This document shows, piece after piece, positions 15,263 through 24,112 of a DNA stretch of 44,173 nucleotides. Source of the DNA: Rhodanobacteraceae bacterium (GTDB lineage Bacteria; Pseudomonadota; Gammaproteobacteria; Xanthomonadales; SZUA-5); contig JADKFD010000040.1 in assembly GCA_016717705.1 (NCBI GenBank), positions 1 through 44,173 of the forward strand, in the 5' to 3' direction. The stretch's first letter is position 1, and each line of letters begins with the position of its first letter. The notes below the pieces were generated by a model, which searched no databases, had not been told where the DNA came from, and saw only the letters and a list, made by a program, of their open reading frames with translations. Both the position numbers and the translations under genes were made by a program.

Positions 15263-16504
15263 ATGCTGTATCACTTCCACGAGTTCCAGCGCTCGCTGAT
15301 GAGCCCGTTCGTCGCGTTTTCCGACGCTGCCGCCAAGATGTATTCGCAGCCTTCGAGCGTGCTGTCGAAGCTGCCCGGCGCGCCGCGCGTGGCAGCCACC
15401 TATGAACTGCTGTACCGCATCGGCAAGGACTACGAGAAACCCGAATTCGGCATCCGCAGTGTCGAATCGCACGGCCACCAGGTGCCGATCGTCGAGTTCA
15501 CCGTGCTGGCCAAGCCCTTCTGCAACCTGATCCGCTTCAAGCGCTTTTCTGACGATCCGAAAACCGTCGGCGACCTCAAGGACGACCCGCCGGTGCTGGT
15601 GGTGGCGCCGCTGTCGGGCCACCACTCGACGCTGCTGCGCGACACCGTGCGCACGCTGTTGAAAGACCACAAGGTGTACCTGACCGACTGGATCGATGCG
15701 CGCATGGTGCCGCTCGAACAGGGCGCCTTCCATCTCGACGACTACATCGACTACATCCGCGAGTTCATCGCCCACATCGGCGCCGAGCGCCTGCATGTGA
15801 TCAGCGTCTGCCAGCCGACCGTACCGGTGATGGCGGCGGTGTCGCTGATGGCCAGCGACGGCGAAACACTGCCGCGCTCGTTGACATTGATGGGCGGGCC
15901 GATCGACACCCGCAACAGTCCGACCAAGGTCAACGACCTAGCGACCACCAAGCCACTCAGCTGGTTCAAGAACAACGTCATCCACGAGGTGCCGCAGAAC
16001 TATCCGGGACATCGTCGCAAGGTCTATCCCGGATTCCTGCAGCATGCCGGCTTCCTGGCGATGAACCCCAGTCGCCATGTGTCCTCGCACTGGGACTTCT
16101 ACGAGGATCTGCTGCGCGGGGATCTGGAGGATGCCGACTCCCATCGCAAGTTCTACGACGAGTACAACGCGGTACTCGACATGCCCGCCGAGTACTATCT
16201 GGACACCATCCGCACGGTATTCCAGGAGCACCTGCTGCCGCGTGGGCAGTGGTACGTGCGCGGCCAGCGGGTGGCTCCGGAAGCGATCGGCAACACCGCG
16301 CTATTCACCATCGAGGGCGAACTCGACGACATCTCCGGCCTGGGGCAGACGCGAGCCACGCACGGGTTGACGCCGGGCATCCCGGAGGCGAACAAGCGCC
16401 ATCTGACGGTCACCGGTGCTGGCCACTACGGCATTTTCAGCGGCCGCCGCTGGCGCGAAGTGGTCTACCCCGAAGTGCGCGATTTCATTCGCCAGCACGC
16501 CTAG
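15263..16504 (+). CDS. phaZ: Intracellular polyhydroxyalkanoate depolymerase
   Basis: 413 residues, cytosolic (no signal peptide), full length for the PhaZa1-type family that mobilises stored PHB granules. The nucleophile is a cysteine in S-V-C-Q-P at residue 183, the same position as in the Ralstonia eutropha enzyme as I recall it. It sits in an alpha/beta-hydrolase fold, with a downstream Asp (E-L-D-D-I-S-G) and His (G-A-G-H-Y-G-I-F-S-G) completing the triad. Other conserved blocks are P-L-S-G-H-H-S-T-L-L-R-D-T and T-D-W-I-D-A-R. It stands alone: no PHA synthase, phasin or PhaR gene is in the window. Followed by a 16-bp inverted repeat. Confidence 0.93.
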   Translation: MLYHFHEFQRSLMSPFVAFSDAAAKMYSQPSSVLSKLPGAPRVAATYELLYRIGKDYEKPEFGIRSVESHGHQVPIVEFTVLAKPFCNLIRFKRFSDDPKTVGDLKDDPPVLVVAPLSGHHSTLLRDTVRTLLKDHKVYLTDWIDARMVPLEQGAFHLDDYIDYIREFIAHIGAERLHVISVCQPTVPVMAAVSLMASDGETLPRSLTLMGGPIDTRNSPTKVNDLATTKPLSWFKNNVIHEVPQNYPGHRRKVYPGFLQHAGFLAMNPSRHVSSHWDFYEDLLRGDLEDADSHRKFYDEYNAVLDMPAEYYLDTIRTVFQEHLLPRGQWYVRGQRVAPEAIGNTALFTIEGELDDISGLGQTRATHGLTPGIPEANKRHLTVTGAGHYGIFSGRRWREVVYPEVRDFIRQHA

Positions 16505-16525
16505 AACTTGTTCAGAGGATCCCTT

Positions 16526-16592
16526 GGTTGAATCGAGCCGCGCCGGGCCCTTCGTGAGCAGTGGGGTTCGGCGCTAGCGGCTCGATTCAACC
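16526..16592. repeat. 16-bp perfect inverted repeat between convergent genes
   Basis: GGTTGAATCGAGCCGC (16526-16541) and its exact complement (16577-16592) enclose 35 nt. It lies 21 nt after phaZ and 72 nt from the stop of the convergent permease gene. It could terminate both transcripts, but no U tract is present. Confidence 0.88.
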
Positions 16593-16650
16593 CATCAATT
16601 GAAATGCAAACGAGGCTCGATTTGATCGAGGCTACGATTCCGCCGGCTCT

Positions 16651-16678
16651 TACTCACCACTCACTACTCACTATTCAC
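16651..16678 (-). repeat. (GTGAGTA)4-type heptamer array overlapping a stop codon
   Basis: On minus: GTGAATA GTGAGTA GTGAGTG GTGAGTA, four 7-nt units. The last codons and the TAG stop of the permease at 16664 fall inside the array, so the repeat has replaced or created the gene's 3' end. Confidence 0.9.
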
Positions 16679-17935
16679 TGCTCTGGCAATGCGCTCCTCG
16701 TGCTGGCGCCCGGCGATATAACCCGCCACTGCGGTCACGCCGGCCATCACCGCGCCGACCGCGAACACGCCGCCGACGCCCATGCCGAGCCAGCCCAGGC
16801 CCTTGATCGACCACTGGGTCAGTACGTCGCTCAGGCGGTAGACGAAGGTGTCGATGAAGCCCTTGCCCTTGTAGCGGACCTCGCGATCCAGCGTGGTGTA
16901 GCAACTGGCGATCGCCGGCTCGCCGAAGGCAAAGCGCACGCCGCGGCTCAAGACCTGGAACAGGCCAATCATGAACGCGGTCGGGATCACCACCAGCGCG
17001 CCCAGCCCGGCCATCAGCAGCAGCGGCATCAGCGTCATCAGGCGTGCCGTGCCCAGGCGCAGGAACATCCAGCGCGCCAGGAAGATTTCCAGCAGCAACG
17101 CCAGCAGATTGGTCAACAAGTCGATGCGCGCGAAGTAAGCCGCGCGCAGGGCGTCGTCGGCGAACAGTTCGCGCACCATGAATCCCTGCTGCAGATAGAG
17201 AATGCCGCCGCCGATGCCGCTGAGCAGCATCAACAAGCTGAGCCAGCGCAGCGGGATTTCCTGCACGACCAGGCGGAACGCCGCCAGGCTGGTGCCGCCG
17301 ATCAGGGCATCCATGGCATCCGCATCGGCGCGCGCGCTCGCCTGCTGGGCGTAACGGCCGAGCGCAATGGCGCAGACGAAGGACAGGCCGAGAAATGCAA
17401 ACGAGACCAGCAGCACGCCGTCGATGTCGATCTTGCCGGCCAGCAACATGGTCAGCGCCGCCCCGGTCAGACCGCCCGCCGATCCGCCGGCAGCGATGAA
17501 GCCGAATACGCGCTTGGCCTGGTGCTCGTCGAAGACATCCGTCATGTAGCTCCAGAACACCGACACGGTGAACAGATTGGCCACCGACAGCCAGATGTAG
17601 AACACCAGCGCCATGCCATCGCGCCATGCGGGCACCTGCCAGACCGCCAGAAAGCCGACGATGCAGAGCAGGAAGAAGGCGTACACCACGGGCACGAACA
17701 CGCGCCTGGAAAAACGCGAGACCAGCGCGCCGTAGACCGGCTGCGCCAGCAGCATGCACAGGAAAGTGCCGGTATAGAGCCAGTTGTAGTGCTCCGGACC
17801 AAAACGCACACCCATGGCCTCACGCACCGAGCGCAGCATGTAGTAGCTGGTCAGCAGCCCGAAGAAGTAGACGAACGCGATCAGCAGCGCCGCACGCTCG
17901 CGCCGGTCGATTTCGAACAGAGCTTTCAACTGCAT
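16664..17935 (-). CDS. MFS-like permease of the ATP/ADP-antiporter (Npt1/Npt2) type
   Basis: 423 residues with about 12 transmembrane helices and a short N-terminal cytosolic stretch. Family-like features: Y-F-F-G-L-L-T-S-Y-Y-M-L-R-S-V-R-E near the start, F-W-S-Y-M-T-D-V-F after helix 3-4, and R-Y-K-G-K-G-F-I-D-T-F-V-Y-R-L-S-D before the last helices. In rickettsial and chlamydial relatives this family exchanges nucleotides. In free-living bacteria the substrate is unknown, so I do not assign ATP transport. The gene stands alone, divergent from the acyl-CoA dehydrogenase and convergent with phaZ. Its last codons (V-N-S-E-stop) come from the GTGAGTA heptamer array. Confidence 0.8.
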   Translation of the reverse strand: MQLKALFEIDRRERAALLIAFVYFFGLLTSYYMLRSVREAMGVRFGPEHYNWLYTGTFLCMLLAQPVYGALVSRFSRRVFVPVVYAFFLLCIVGFLAVWQVPAWRDGMALVFYIWLSVANLFTVSVFWSYMTDVFDEHQAKRVFGFIAAGGSAGGLTGAALTMLLAGKIDIDGVLLVSFAFLGLSFVCAIALGRYAQQASARADADAMDALIGGTSLAAFRLVVQEIPLRWLSLLMLLSGIGGGILYLQQGFMVRELFADDALRAAYFARIDLLTNLLALLLEIFLARWMFLRLGTARLMTLMPLLLMAGLGALVVIPTAFMIGLFQVLSRGVRFAFGEPAIASCYTTLDREVRYKGKGFIDTFVYRLSDVLTQWSIKGLGWLGMGVGGVFAVGAVMAGVTAVAGYIAGRQHEERIARAVNSE

Positions 17936-18086
17936 CCGCTGGTGCCCGTCATCCGTGTCTGGTCAGCATGGAACCTGGTGCGTGTCGATGACATCAAGGC
18001 GGCTCACCGCCCCGCGATCATGCCCAAAGCGCGGCGCCGCGACTATCGCGGCCTGGGTTGGCACGTGAGAGACAAAAAAACCAAGC

Positions 18087-18162
18087 GCATCGTGCGCGAG
18101 CGCGCTCCTACAACTTTCCGAGAATCCACGAAGAATTTGTAGGAGCGCGCTTGCGCGCGAGC
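18087..18162. repeat. Inverted pair of GTAGGAGCGCGC REP elements (BIME)
   Basis: 18138-18162 reads TGTAGGAGCGCGCTTGCGCG on plus; 18087-18112 is the same element on minus. The two face each other across 25 nt in the 17936-18267 divergent gap, which otherwise holds promoters I cannot define. Confidence 0.92.
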
Positions 18163-18267
18163 GACACCCGCAAGCTCTTTGGACACCCGCTTGGGCCAGA
18201 TCAACGACGACACACGGTCATCTGCGGCTAGACTGAAGCCCAGCCTGGCCCGGAAGGAGTCCTGATC

Positions 18268-19938
18268 ATGGGTTTCACGCAGTCGCCGCCGGAACTGGCC
18301 AATCCTTATCTCACCGATCGCGTGCTGCAGTCGGTCATGCGCCGCTCGTTGCCACACGCCTTGTTCGAACACTTCCACGAGGAAGCCTACGATCTGGGCC
18401 AGATCATTGCCGACGAACTGTATCCGCAGCAGTTGGCCGAGCGCCTGATCGAACCCCGGCATATCCCTTTCGACGCCTGGGGTCGGCGCATCGACCTGAT
18501 CGAGTTGACCCCGTTGTGGCAGCGCATGCCGGCGCTGGCGGCACGCTTCGGTCTGGTCTGGCATGGCTACGACCAGAACAAGGCCGCCTATGCGCGATTG
18601 TTCCAGTTCGCGATGGTCTATCTGGCCACCGCTGCCACCGATTTCTACGCTTGCCCGCTGGCGATGACCGATGGCGCTGCGCGCGCCTTGATCGAGTCCG
18701 GCAACGAGACGCTGGTGCGCAGGGCGGTGCCGCACCTGACCTCGCGCGATGCGGCAACGCTGTGGACCAGCGGCCAATGGATGACCGAAACCAGCGGCGG
18801 CTCGGACGTCGGTGGCACCGAAACGCGGGCAGTGCGCGACGCCAACGGCCAATGGCGCGCCTTTGGACGCAAGTGGTTCACTTCGGCCGCCACCTCGGAG
18901 ATGGCACTGTTGCTGGCACGACCCGACGGCGCTGCGCAGGGAACCGAGGGTCTGGCACTGTTCTATTGCGAGCCGCGCGATCGCGGCGGTCGCTTGCAGA
19001 ACATCGTGATCGATCGCCTCAAGGACAAGCTGGGCAGCCGCAAACTGCCCACCGCCGAGCTGCGGCTGGACGGCGCGCCGATCGAACTGGTCGGCGAGGA
19101 GCGTCGCGGCGTGCGCATGATCGCACCCGTGCTGAACCAGACGCGGCTGTGGAATTCCTTCGCCGCGCTCAGCTTCTTCCGCCGCGGTCTGCAACTGCTG
19201 CGCGACTATGGCAATCGGCGCCAGGTATTCGGACGTCTGCTTGGCGCACATCCACTGCAACAACAGACGCTGGCCGGGGTTCAAGCCGAATTCGAGGGTG
19301 GTTTGCACCTGGCGCTGTATGTGGCGGAACTGCTCGGCAAGTCCGAGCACGGCGCGCTGGACGATCGCCATCGACTGTTGCTGCGCCTGTTGATCCCGAT
19401 CACCAAGCTGCTGACCGCCAGGCAGGCGGTCGCTGGCCTCAGCGAGATCGTCGAAGGCTTCGGCGGCGCCGGCTACATCGAGGACACCGGCCTGCCGACG
19501 CTGCTGCGCGATGCCCAGGTGTTCAGCATCTGGGAAGGCACCACCAATGTGCTGTCGCTGGACGCCCTCAAGGTGCTGGCCCTTGACGGCACCTGGGATG
19601 CCATCCACGGCGCGCTGATGGCGTTGACCGGCCAGGCCGGCAGCGAAACCGAAGCGCTGTCGGCGCTGGTTCGCGAGGCCGAGCGCAGTGTCCACGCGGC
19701 GCACCGGAGCGCCGTCGACCAGGGTCGCGGCGAGGCGCTGGCGCGCAATATCGCCATCACGCTCGGACGCACCTTCGAACTGGCCCTGCTGATCCGCCAC
19801 GCGGCCTGGTCCGAGCGTGCCGAGGGCGATCGTCGGCCGATGGCTGCAGCCCGTCGCTTCGCCATCCATGGCGTGGATCGCATGCAGGTCGGCGAGGACC
19901 TAGACTCGCGCCTGCTCGCCACTGATGACCTGGAGTAG
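18268..19938 (+). CDS. AidB-like acyl-CoA dehydrogenase family flavoprotein
   Basis: 556 residues, close to AidB length and longer than ordinary acyl-CoA dehydrogenases (about 380-400). The FAD-domain motif W-M-T-E-T-S-G-G-S-D-V-G is followed by F-G-R-K-W-F-T-S-A, then the C-terminal helical part with E-G-F-G-G-A-G-Y-I-E-D-T-G and I-W-E-G-T-T-N-V-L-S-L-D. These match the AidB group, where E. coli AidB is induced by alkylation, binds DNA and has weak dehydrogenase activity. DNA-binding residues cannot be judged here. It starts after GGAAGGAG. An asparaginase-like gene follows 3 nt after its stop, so the two are almost certainly co-transcribed. Confidence 0.85.
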   Translation: MGFTQSPPELANPYLTDRVLQSVMRRSLPHALFEHFHEEAYDLGQIIADELYPQQLAERLIEPRHIPFDAWGRRIDLIELTPLWQRMPALAARFGLVWHGYDQNKAAYARLFQFAMVYLATAATDFYACPLAMTDGAARALIESGNETLVRRAVPHLTSRDAATLWTSGQWMTETSGGSDVGGTETRAVRDANGQWRAFGRKWFTSAATSEMALLLARPDGAAQGTEGLALFYCEPRDRGGRLQNIVIDRLKDKLGSRKLPTAELRLDGAPIELVGEERRGVRMIAPVLNQTRLWNSFAALSFFRRGLQLLRDYGNRRQVFGRLLGAHPLQQQTLAGVQAEFEGGLHLALYVAELLGKSEHGALDDRHRLLLRLLIPITKLLTARQAVAGLSEIVEGFGGAGYIEDTGLPTLLRDAQVFSIWEGTTNVLSLDALKVLALDGTWDAIHGALMALTGQAGSETEALSALVREAERSVHAAHRSAVDQGRGEALARNIAITLGRTFELALLIRHAAWSERAEGDRRPMAAARRFAIHGVDRMQVGEDLDSRLLATDDLE

Positions 19939-19941
19939 ACC

Positions 19942-20427
19942 GTGCGCCATCTGACCATCGTCACCACCGGCGGAACGATCGACAAGATCTACTTCGACGA
20001 TCTGTCCACCTACCAGATCGGCGAGCCGGAGATCGGTCGCATCCTGACTTCCTTCGGAGTGGGATTCAGCTTCAACGTGATCGCGCTGATGCGCAAGGAC
20101 AGCCTGCACCTCACTGACGACGACCGCGAATTGATCCGGCGCACCGTCGCTGAGCAGCCCGCCGAGCACGTACTGATCACCCACGGCACCGACACCATGG
20201 TCGACACCGCCAAGGTGCTGGCGAACATCCCCGGCAAGACCATCGTGCTGACCGGCGCGCTCAATCCGGCGCGTTTCCAGCAATCCGACGCGGTGTTCAA
20301 CATCGGCTGCGCCATCGGCGCCGTGCAGATGGCGCCCGCAGGCGTCTACATCGCCATGAGCGGTCTGGTCTGGGATCCGTTCAAGGTGCGCAAGAACCGT
20401 GACGCCAACCGGTTTGAGCCGGCGTAA
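19942..20427 (+). CDS. Single-domain asparaginase-like protein
   Basis: 161 residues, GTG start. It contains both N-terminal asparaginase/glutaminase signatures: T-T-G-G-T-I-D (nucleophile Thr loop) and I-T-H-G-T-D-T-M-V-D-T-A. It stops where the C-terminal domain of normal type I/II asparaginases (about 330 residues) would begin. The end is clean (V-W-D-P-F-K-V-R-K-N-R-D-A-N-R-F-E), as in the short 'asparaginase domain-containing' proteins of about 160 residues, so truncation by mutation is unlikely. Activity is unproven because the normal active site also takes residues from a partner subunit. Coupled to the AidB-like gene. A GGTGTTG-rich array starts just after the stop. Confidence 0.85.
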   Translation: MRHLTIVTTGGTIDKIYFDDLSTYQIGEPEIGRILTSFGVGFSFNVIALMRKDSLHLTDDDRELIRRTVAEQPAEHVLITHGTDTMVDTAKVLANIPGKTIVLTGALNPARFQQSDAVFNIGCAIGAVQMAPAGVYIAMSGLVWDPFKVRKNRDANRFEPA

Positions 20428-20429
20428 GA

Positions 20430-20592
20430 GCTGGGTGTTGGTTGTTGGTGTTGGTGTTGGAAAGAGCCGCGCCGTCATCTGCGGCTCGCTCATTCCTGCA
20501 CCAGCGACCCGCAGCCAGATGCCGTGATTGGCGTCGGTGCGCGCGCTTCGGCGCTTGAATCGCGTCCCAACACCGACAACCGCAACACCGAC
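20430..20592. repeat. Facing GGTGTTG-rich arrays in a convergent intergenic region
   Basis: 20433-20460 on plus is built of GGTGTTG / GTTGTTG / GTGTTG units. 20566-20592 carries the related sequence on minus (GTCGGTGTTGCGGTTGTCGG). Each array is on the coding strand of, and downstream of, one of the two convergent genes (asparaginase-like, S8 protease). The middle of the region also holds a GCGTCGGTGCG (20531-20541), an isolated hit of the motif at 7805. Confidence 0.85.
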
Positions 20593-20598
20593 AAAGAG

Positions 20599-20625
20599 AA
20601 GGCCCCGAGTCTCCCCGGGGCCTTC
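20599..20625 (-). terminator. Terminator of the S8 protease gene
   Basis: 10-bp GC-rich stem (GAAGGCCCCG with CGGGGCCTTC) with a 7-nt loop, followed on minus by TCTTTGTC. The U tract is weak. It lies 30 nt after the protease stop. Confidence 0.75.
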
Positions 20626-20655
20626 GAGTGTCACGCCGTCACAACCCGCGACGCA

Positions 20656-22971
20656 TCAGCCATCGGTACGCAGGCTGACGGTGTCGACGCGGAAAGTCGT
20701 CGCCAGCGAGCTGTCGGTGGAGCCGATCAGACGCACCTTGACGTTGCGGCCCTTGTAGGCAGCGACGTTGTAGCTGCGCTGCACGTAGGTCGAGGCGCTG
20801 GCCGTCTTGTTGACGTTGGACAGCGTCACCAGCGTGGTGATCACGGCGTTGGTGCTGGCATCGACCAGTTGCACCTGCAGCTTGTCGTAGGCGCTGGTGG
20901 TCGAGGTCTCGCTGGTCACGATCGAGGTGAAGAACGACAGGGTGGCCGTCGTCGCACCCGCCGGAATCAGCGTGGCATTGCTGTCCACCGTCTGCGTGCT
21001 GGTGGTCGCGTTGACACCCAGATTGGCGTAGCTGCCACCAGTGTTGGCGTTGGTCTGACCGGCCAGCAGGGTGTTGAACGAGGTGCCGGTGAAGGCCGAA
21101 CGTGCCCAGCCGGTGCCCGAATTACCGCTGCTGGTGATGCTGTCGAAGTTGCCGTTGACCATGCGCTCGACCAGCGTACCGCCGCCACCCACCGTCCAGC
21201 TGGCCGTCGTGTTGAAGGTCACCGTGCCGGTCTGGTAGCCATAGACGCGCACATAGTAGGTGCCGACGCTCGGCGTCGCGAAGGTGCAGGTCTCATTGCC
21301 GGTCGAAGCGTACGGACGGCAGTCGTAGACGGACGTGGTCGCCTGCGCACCGAACTTGACATGCAGATCGACGTCGCCCGAGGCACCGCTGGTGACGATG
21401 GTCAGGTTGCTCGCGCCGGCCGGAATGGCGACCGTGTAGTCCTTCCAGCTGCTGTTGGCGCTGGTGGAGTTGGTCGAGCCCGCTGCTGCCACGCCGTTGG
21501 ACAGCGCAACCGCACCGCCACCGGAGGTCGCCACCGTCACCGAACTGGTCTTGGTGTTGGTCAGGCCGCCGTTGTCGGTCACCGTCAGCGTCACCGTGTA
21601 GGTGCCGGCGGCGGCGTAGGTCTTGCTCGGGCTGGTTGCCGTCGAGGTGGTGCCGTCGCCGAAGTTCCAGCTGCGCGAGGCGATGCTGCCGTCGCTGTCG
21701 CTGGAGGAATCGGTGAAGGTCGCCGTCAGGCCGCTGGTGGTGAAGCTGAAGTTGGCCGTCGGCGCGACGTTGCCCGGAGGCGGGGTGGCGCCGAACAGCG
21801 AGTGCAGCAGGCGGTTGGCCGAACCGGTGCCCGGGCTGGTGACTTTGCCCAAGGTGGAGTTGTTGATCAGCGCGGTGGCCACCTGGGCCGGCGTGGCGGC
21901 CGGATTGTTGGCCAGCCACAGCGCGGCAACACCGGCCACGTGGGGCGACGCCATCGAGGTGCCGCTGATGGTGTTGGTGGCGGTGCTGCTGGTGTACCAG
22001 GAAGACGTGATGTTGGAGCCCGGCCCGAAGATGTCCAGGCAGGTACCAAAATTGGAGAACGAGGAGCGCGCGTCGGTATTGGTGGTGGAACCGACGGTGA
22101 TCGCGTTCGCCGCGCGTGCCGGCGAGTAGTTGCAGGCATTGGCGTTGTCGTTGCCCGCCGCGACGACCACGGTGACGCCGGCCGCATGCATGCGCTGCAC
22201 GGCATCATCGGTGGCCGTCGAGGCGCCGCCGCCGAGGCTCATGTTGGCCACCGCCGGCTTGACGCGATTGGCGGCAACCCAGTCCATGCCCGCGATCACG
22301 CCGGAATTGGTGCCCGAACCATCGCAACCGAGCACGCGGACCGGGGGGATCCTGGCCTGCTTGGCGACGCCGTAGGTGGTGCCGCCGACGGTACCGGCGA
22401 CATGCGTGCCGTGGCCGTTGCAGTCGTTGGTGCCGTTGGCGTCGGAAATGGCGGTATAGCCGTTGGACATGCGACCGCTGAACTCGGTGTGCGAACCCAG
22501 CACGCCGGTATCGACGATGTAGGCGTGCACATTGCTCGCCGTGGTGTCGTAGATGTAGCTGCTGTTGAGCGGCAGATTGCGCTGGTCGACACGGTCGATG
22601 CCCCAGGTGGCGCCGGTCTGGGTGGCGCTGGCGGTGACTATGCCGTCCTGCTCGACGTAATCGACGCGCGGGTCGAACAGCAGGCGCTCGAGCTGCTTGG
22701 CGTTGGCGCGAACGACGAAGCCGGGCAGCACATGCTGGTAGCTGCGGACGAACTGCAGGTCATATTGCGCCGACAGGTCCACGGCCAGCGTCACCACCTC
22801 CGGCAGACTGGAGCGTTGGTCAGTGCGTCCCAGATGCACCAGTTCCTGCTTGAGCACCACGATGTATTGCGCATCGACCGGCTGCGCCACCTGGCGCAGT
22901 TCTGCGGCCGACGCAAACGCCGGAAGCGCCATTGCAATCGCAAACCCCAAACTGCCGCTGAATTGACGCAT
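20656..22971 (-). CDS. Secreted S8 family serine peptidase with PKD and PPC domains
   Basis: 771 residues. Signal peptide (about 1-22, cleavage near A-S-A-A), I9-type inhibitor prodomain (about 34-112), then a proteinase-K-like subtilase domain. Catalytic residues are Asp154 (Y-I-V-D-T-G-V), His187 (N-G-H-G-T-H-V-A-G) and Ser339 (S-G-T-S-M-A-S-P-H). A PKD domain (about 403-480, with W-N-F-G-D-G-T) and a bacterial pre-peptidase C-terminal domain (about 485-610, with G-D-V-D-L-H-V) follow, and then a Thr/Ser-rich beta domain (about 620-771), probably removed or used for surface binding. It probably leaves the cell by type II secretion, as related xanthomonad proteases do. The leader contains a terminator-like hairpin 22 nt before the ATG. 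Nutritional exoprotease by family. Confidence 0.95.
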   Translation of the reverse strand: MRQFSGSLGFAIAMALPAFASAAELRQVAQPVDAQYIVVLKQELVHLGRTDQRSSLPEVVTLAVDLSAQYDLQFVRSYQHVLPGFVVRANAKQLERLLFDPRVDYVEQDGIVTASATQTGATWGIDRVDQRNLPLNSSYIYDTTASNVHAYIVDTGVLGSHTEFSGRMSNGYTAISDANGTNDCNGHGTHVAGTVGGTTYGVAKQARIPPVRVLGCDGSGTNSGVIAGMDWVAANRVKPAVANMSLGGGASTATDDAVQRMHAAGVTVVVAAGNDNANACNYSPARAANAITVGSTTNTDARSSFSNFGTCLDIFGPGSNITSSWYTSSTATNTISGTSMASPHVAGVAALWLANNPAATPAQVATALINNSTLGKVTSPGTGSANRLLHSLFGATPPPGNVAPTANFSFTTSGLTATFTDSSSDSDGSIASRSWNFGDGTTSTATSPSKTYAAAGTYTVTLTVTDNGGLTNTKTSSVTVATSGGGAVALSNGVAAAGSTNSTSANSSWKDYTVAIPAGASNLTIVTSGASGDVDLHVKFGAQATTSVYDCRPYASTGNETCTFATPSVGTYYVRVYGYQTGTVTFNTTASWTVGGGGTLVERMVNGNFDSITSSGNSGTGWARSAFTGTSFNTLLAGQTNANTGGSYANLGVNATTSTQTVDSNATLIPAGATTATLSFFTSIVTSETSTTSAYDKLQVQLVDASTNAVITTLVTLSNVNKTASASTYVQRSYNVAAYKGRNVKVRLIGSTDSSLATTFRVDTVSLRTDG

Positions 22972-22992
22972 GTTTACAACCCCCGTTTGTCG

Positions 22993-23034
22993 AAAAAAAA
23001 GCCAGCGGTCGTCGACTCATCGGCGGGCGCTGGC
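22993..23034 (-). terminator. Terminator-like hairpin in the S8 protease leader
   Basis: On minus: GCCAGCG (23034-23028), a 20-nt loop, CGCTGGC (23007-23001), then eight U (22993-23000). It ends about 22 nt before the protease start codon on the same strand. It could end transcription from the gene at 23455-23904 or act as an attenuator of the protease. Confidence 0.6.
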
Positions 23035-23454
23035 AGGATTGACACGCGGTCTTCGACGGAATCCCAGCCTCCCCAGGAAGGACTCGACGCCGTGACCGCT
23101 GGGTGAACAGTAGTGATGCCGGGGGAAGTGGTCAATTGCGGCATAAAGTGCCGCAGCGCGTCAGTCATGCTGCGCCGCACCATTCAAGGCGATCTGCGGC
23201 CAGACCTGCAAGCTGAACGGATGGAAAACGCTTTGTTTAAGCTTCGTTCAGCAATTGTGTCTCAGGAAACCAATTGCTGCGATGCACAACAAGTCGTCGA
23301 CTGAATGACATATGAATAGGACATATTTCACTCATCCGACGGCGTCAACTCGAACGGCTGTGCGGGCGGGTCGACGACTCCTCCGCACCCGTTGCGCAGC
23401 TTGGTCGGGGCATCAACCCGTTCATCGCGTCGCGGCCGGACGCGCGGGTCAGGG
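23035..23454. other. Intergenic region with a 9-bp operator-like dyad
   Basis: No credible gene in this stretch; the short ORF at 23113-23304 has no ribosome site or recognisable content. It is more AT-rich than its surroundings around 23215-23330. It contains a perfect dyad CAGCAATTG (23249-23257) / CAATTGCTG (23271-23279) with a 13-nt spacer, suited to a dimeric regulator, about 280 bp upstream of the protease. Confidence 0.5.
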
Positions 23455-23904
23455 TCAGGCGCGCAGGCGTTCGCGCATGTGCACCGGTTTTTGTCGACGC
23501 CACCACAGCACGCAGGCCAGCACCAGCGCAAACGGCAGCAGTCGGTGGGTCCACAGCATGCGACCATGCGCAGGACTCTGCGCACCGCCGAAGAAAACTG
23601 CCGAGGCGCCGGGCGGAAAGGGCTTGATTCGCGCCACCAGCGGCTCTGCAGCCGCGTTGGCGGTGGAGTTGCCGACATTCGCCATGCCCGGCAGGCTGCG
23701 CAACACCTTGCCCAGCGCCACGTAGCCTTCGATCACCGGCGAATCGTTCTCGATTGCGGAAGCGAAAGCCTTGCCGATCTCGGCGTGCGCAGCCAATGCC
23801 GCGTAGGTGAAGGCGTTGAAAGCCAGAATCCACAGAACCAACGCAAACGCGATGATCGATGGCACGTAGCCAGCGAGTGGTGATCTGGTGACGGAGCGCT
23901 GCAT
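23455..23904 (-). CDS. Hypothetical two-helix membrane protein
   Basis: 149 residues from ATG 23904 (GAGG at good spacing). N-terminal helix about 15-38, then a roughly 75-residue periplasmic-type segment (A-E-I-G-K-A-F-A-S-A-I-E-N-D-S-P-V-I-E-G-Y and a Pro/Gly part), and a second helix about 122-137 followed by W-W-R-R-Q-K and a basic tail. I recognise no family. It is divergent from the large signalling gene at 24113, with about 210 bp between. Confidence 0.75.
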   Translation of the reverse strand: MQRSVTRSPLAGYVPSIIAFALVLWILAFNAFTYAALAAHAEIGKAFASAIENDSPVIEGYVALGKVLRSLPGMANVGNSTANAAAEPLVARIKPFPPGASAVFFGGAQSPAHGRMLWTHRLLPFALVLACVLWWRRQKPVHMRERLRA

Positions 23905-24112
23905 GATCGATCCTCGAGGACGCATCGAATCCAGGGACCCTAGCCTACCGCCCGCGGCGGGTCGGCGTCGACGAGCAGACTCGGGTCAGCTGCGAGCGCT
24001 GCGCACAGAACCCATCAGCATGCGTGTGGCAAACCGGGAAACTGATGTGGAGCACACTCAGCCGGCAATAATCAGAGCAGAATCGGTGGGCCAGGGAGCG
24101 GGAGACACGCGC

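Noticed and set aside
16664..17935. Energy parasite type ATP/ADP translocase
   Set aside because: The sequence resembles the family broadly, but the organism has free-living gene content and the substrate residues cannot be verified. Kept as permease of unknown substrate.
20524..23106. 860-residue open frame on plus, antisense to the S8 protease
   Set aside because: The translation is Gly/Arg/Val-rich low-complexity with no domain or ribosome site. It exists because high-GC codon bias keeps stops out of the opposite strand; the minus-strand protease has a full catalytic triad and domains.
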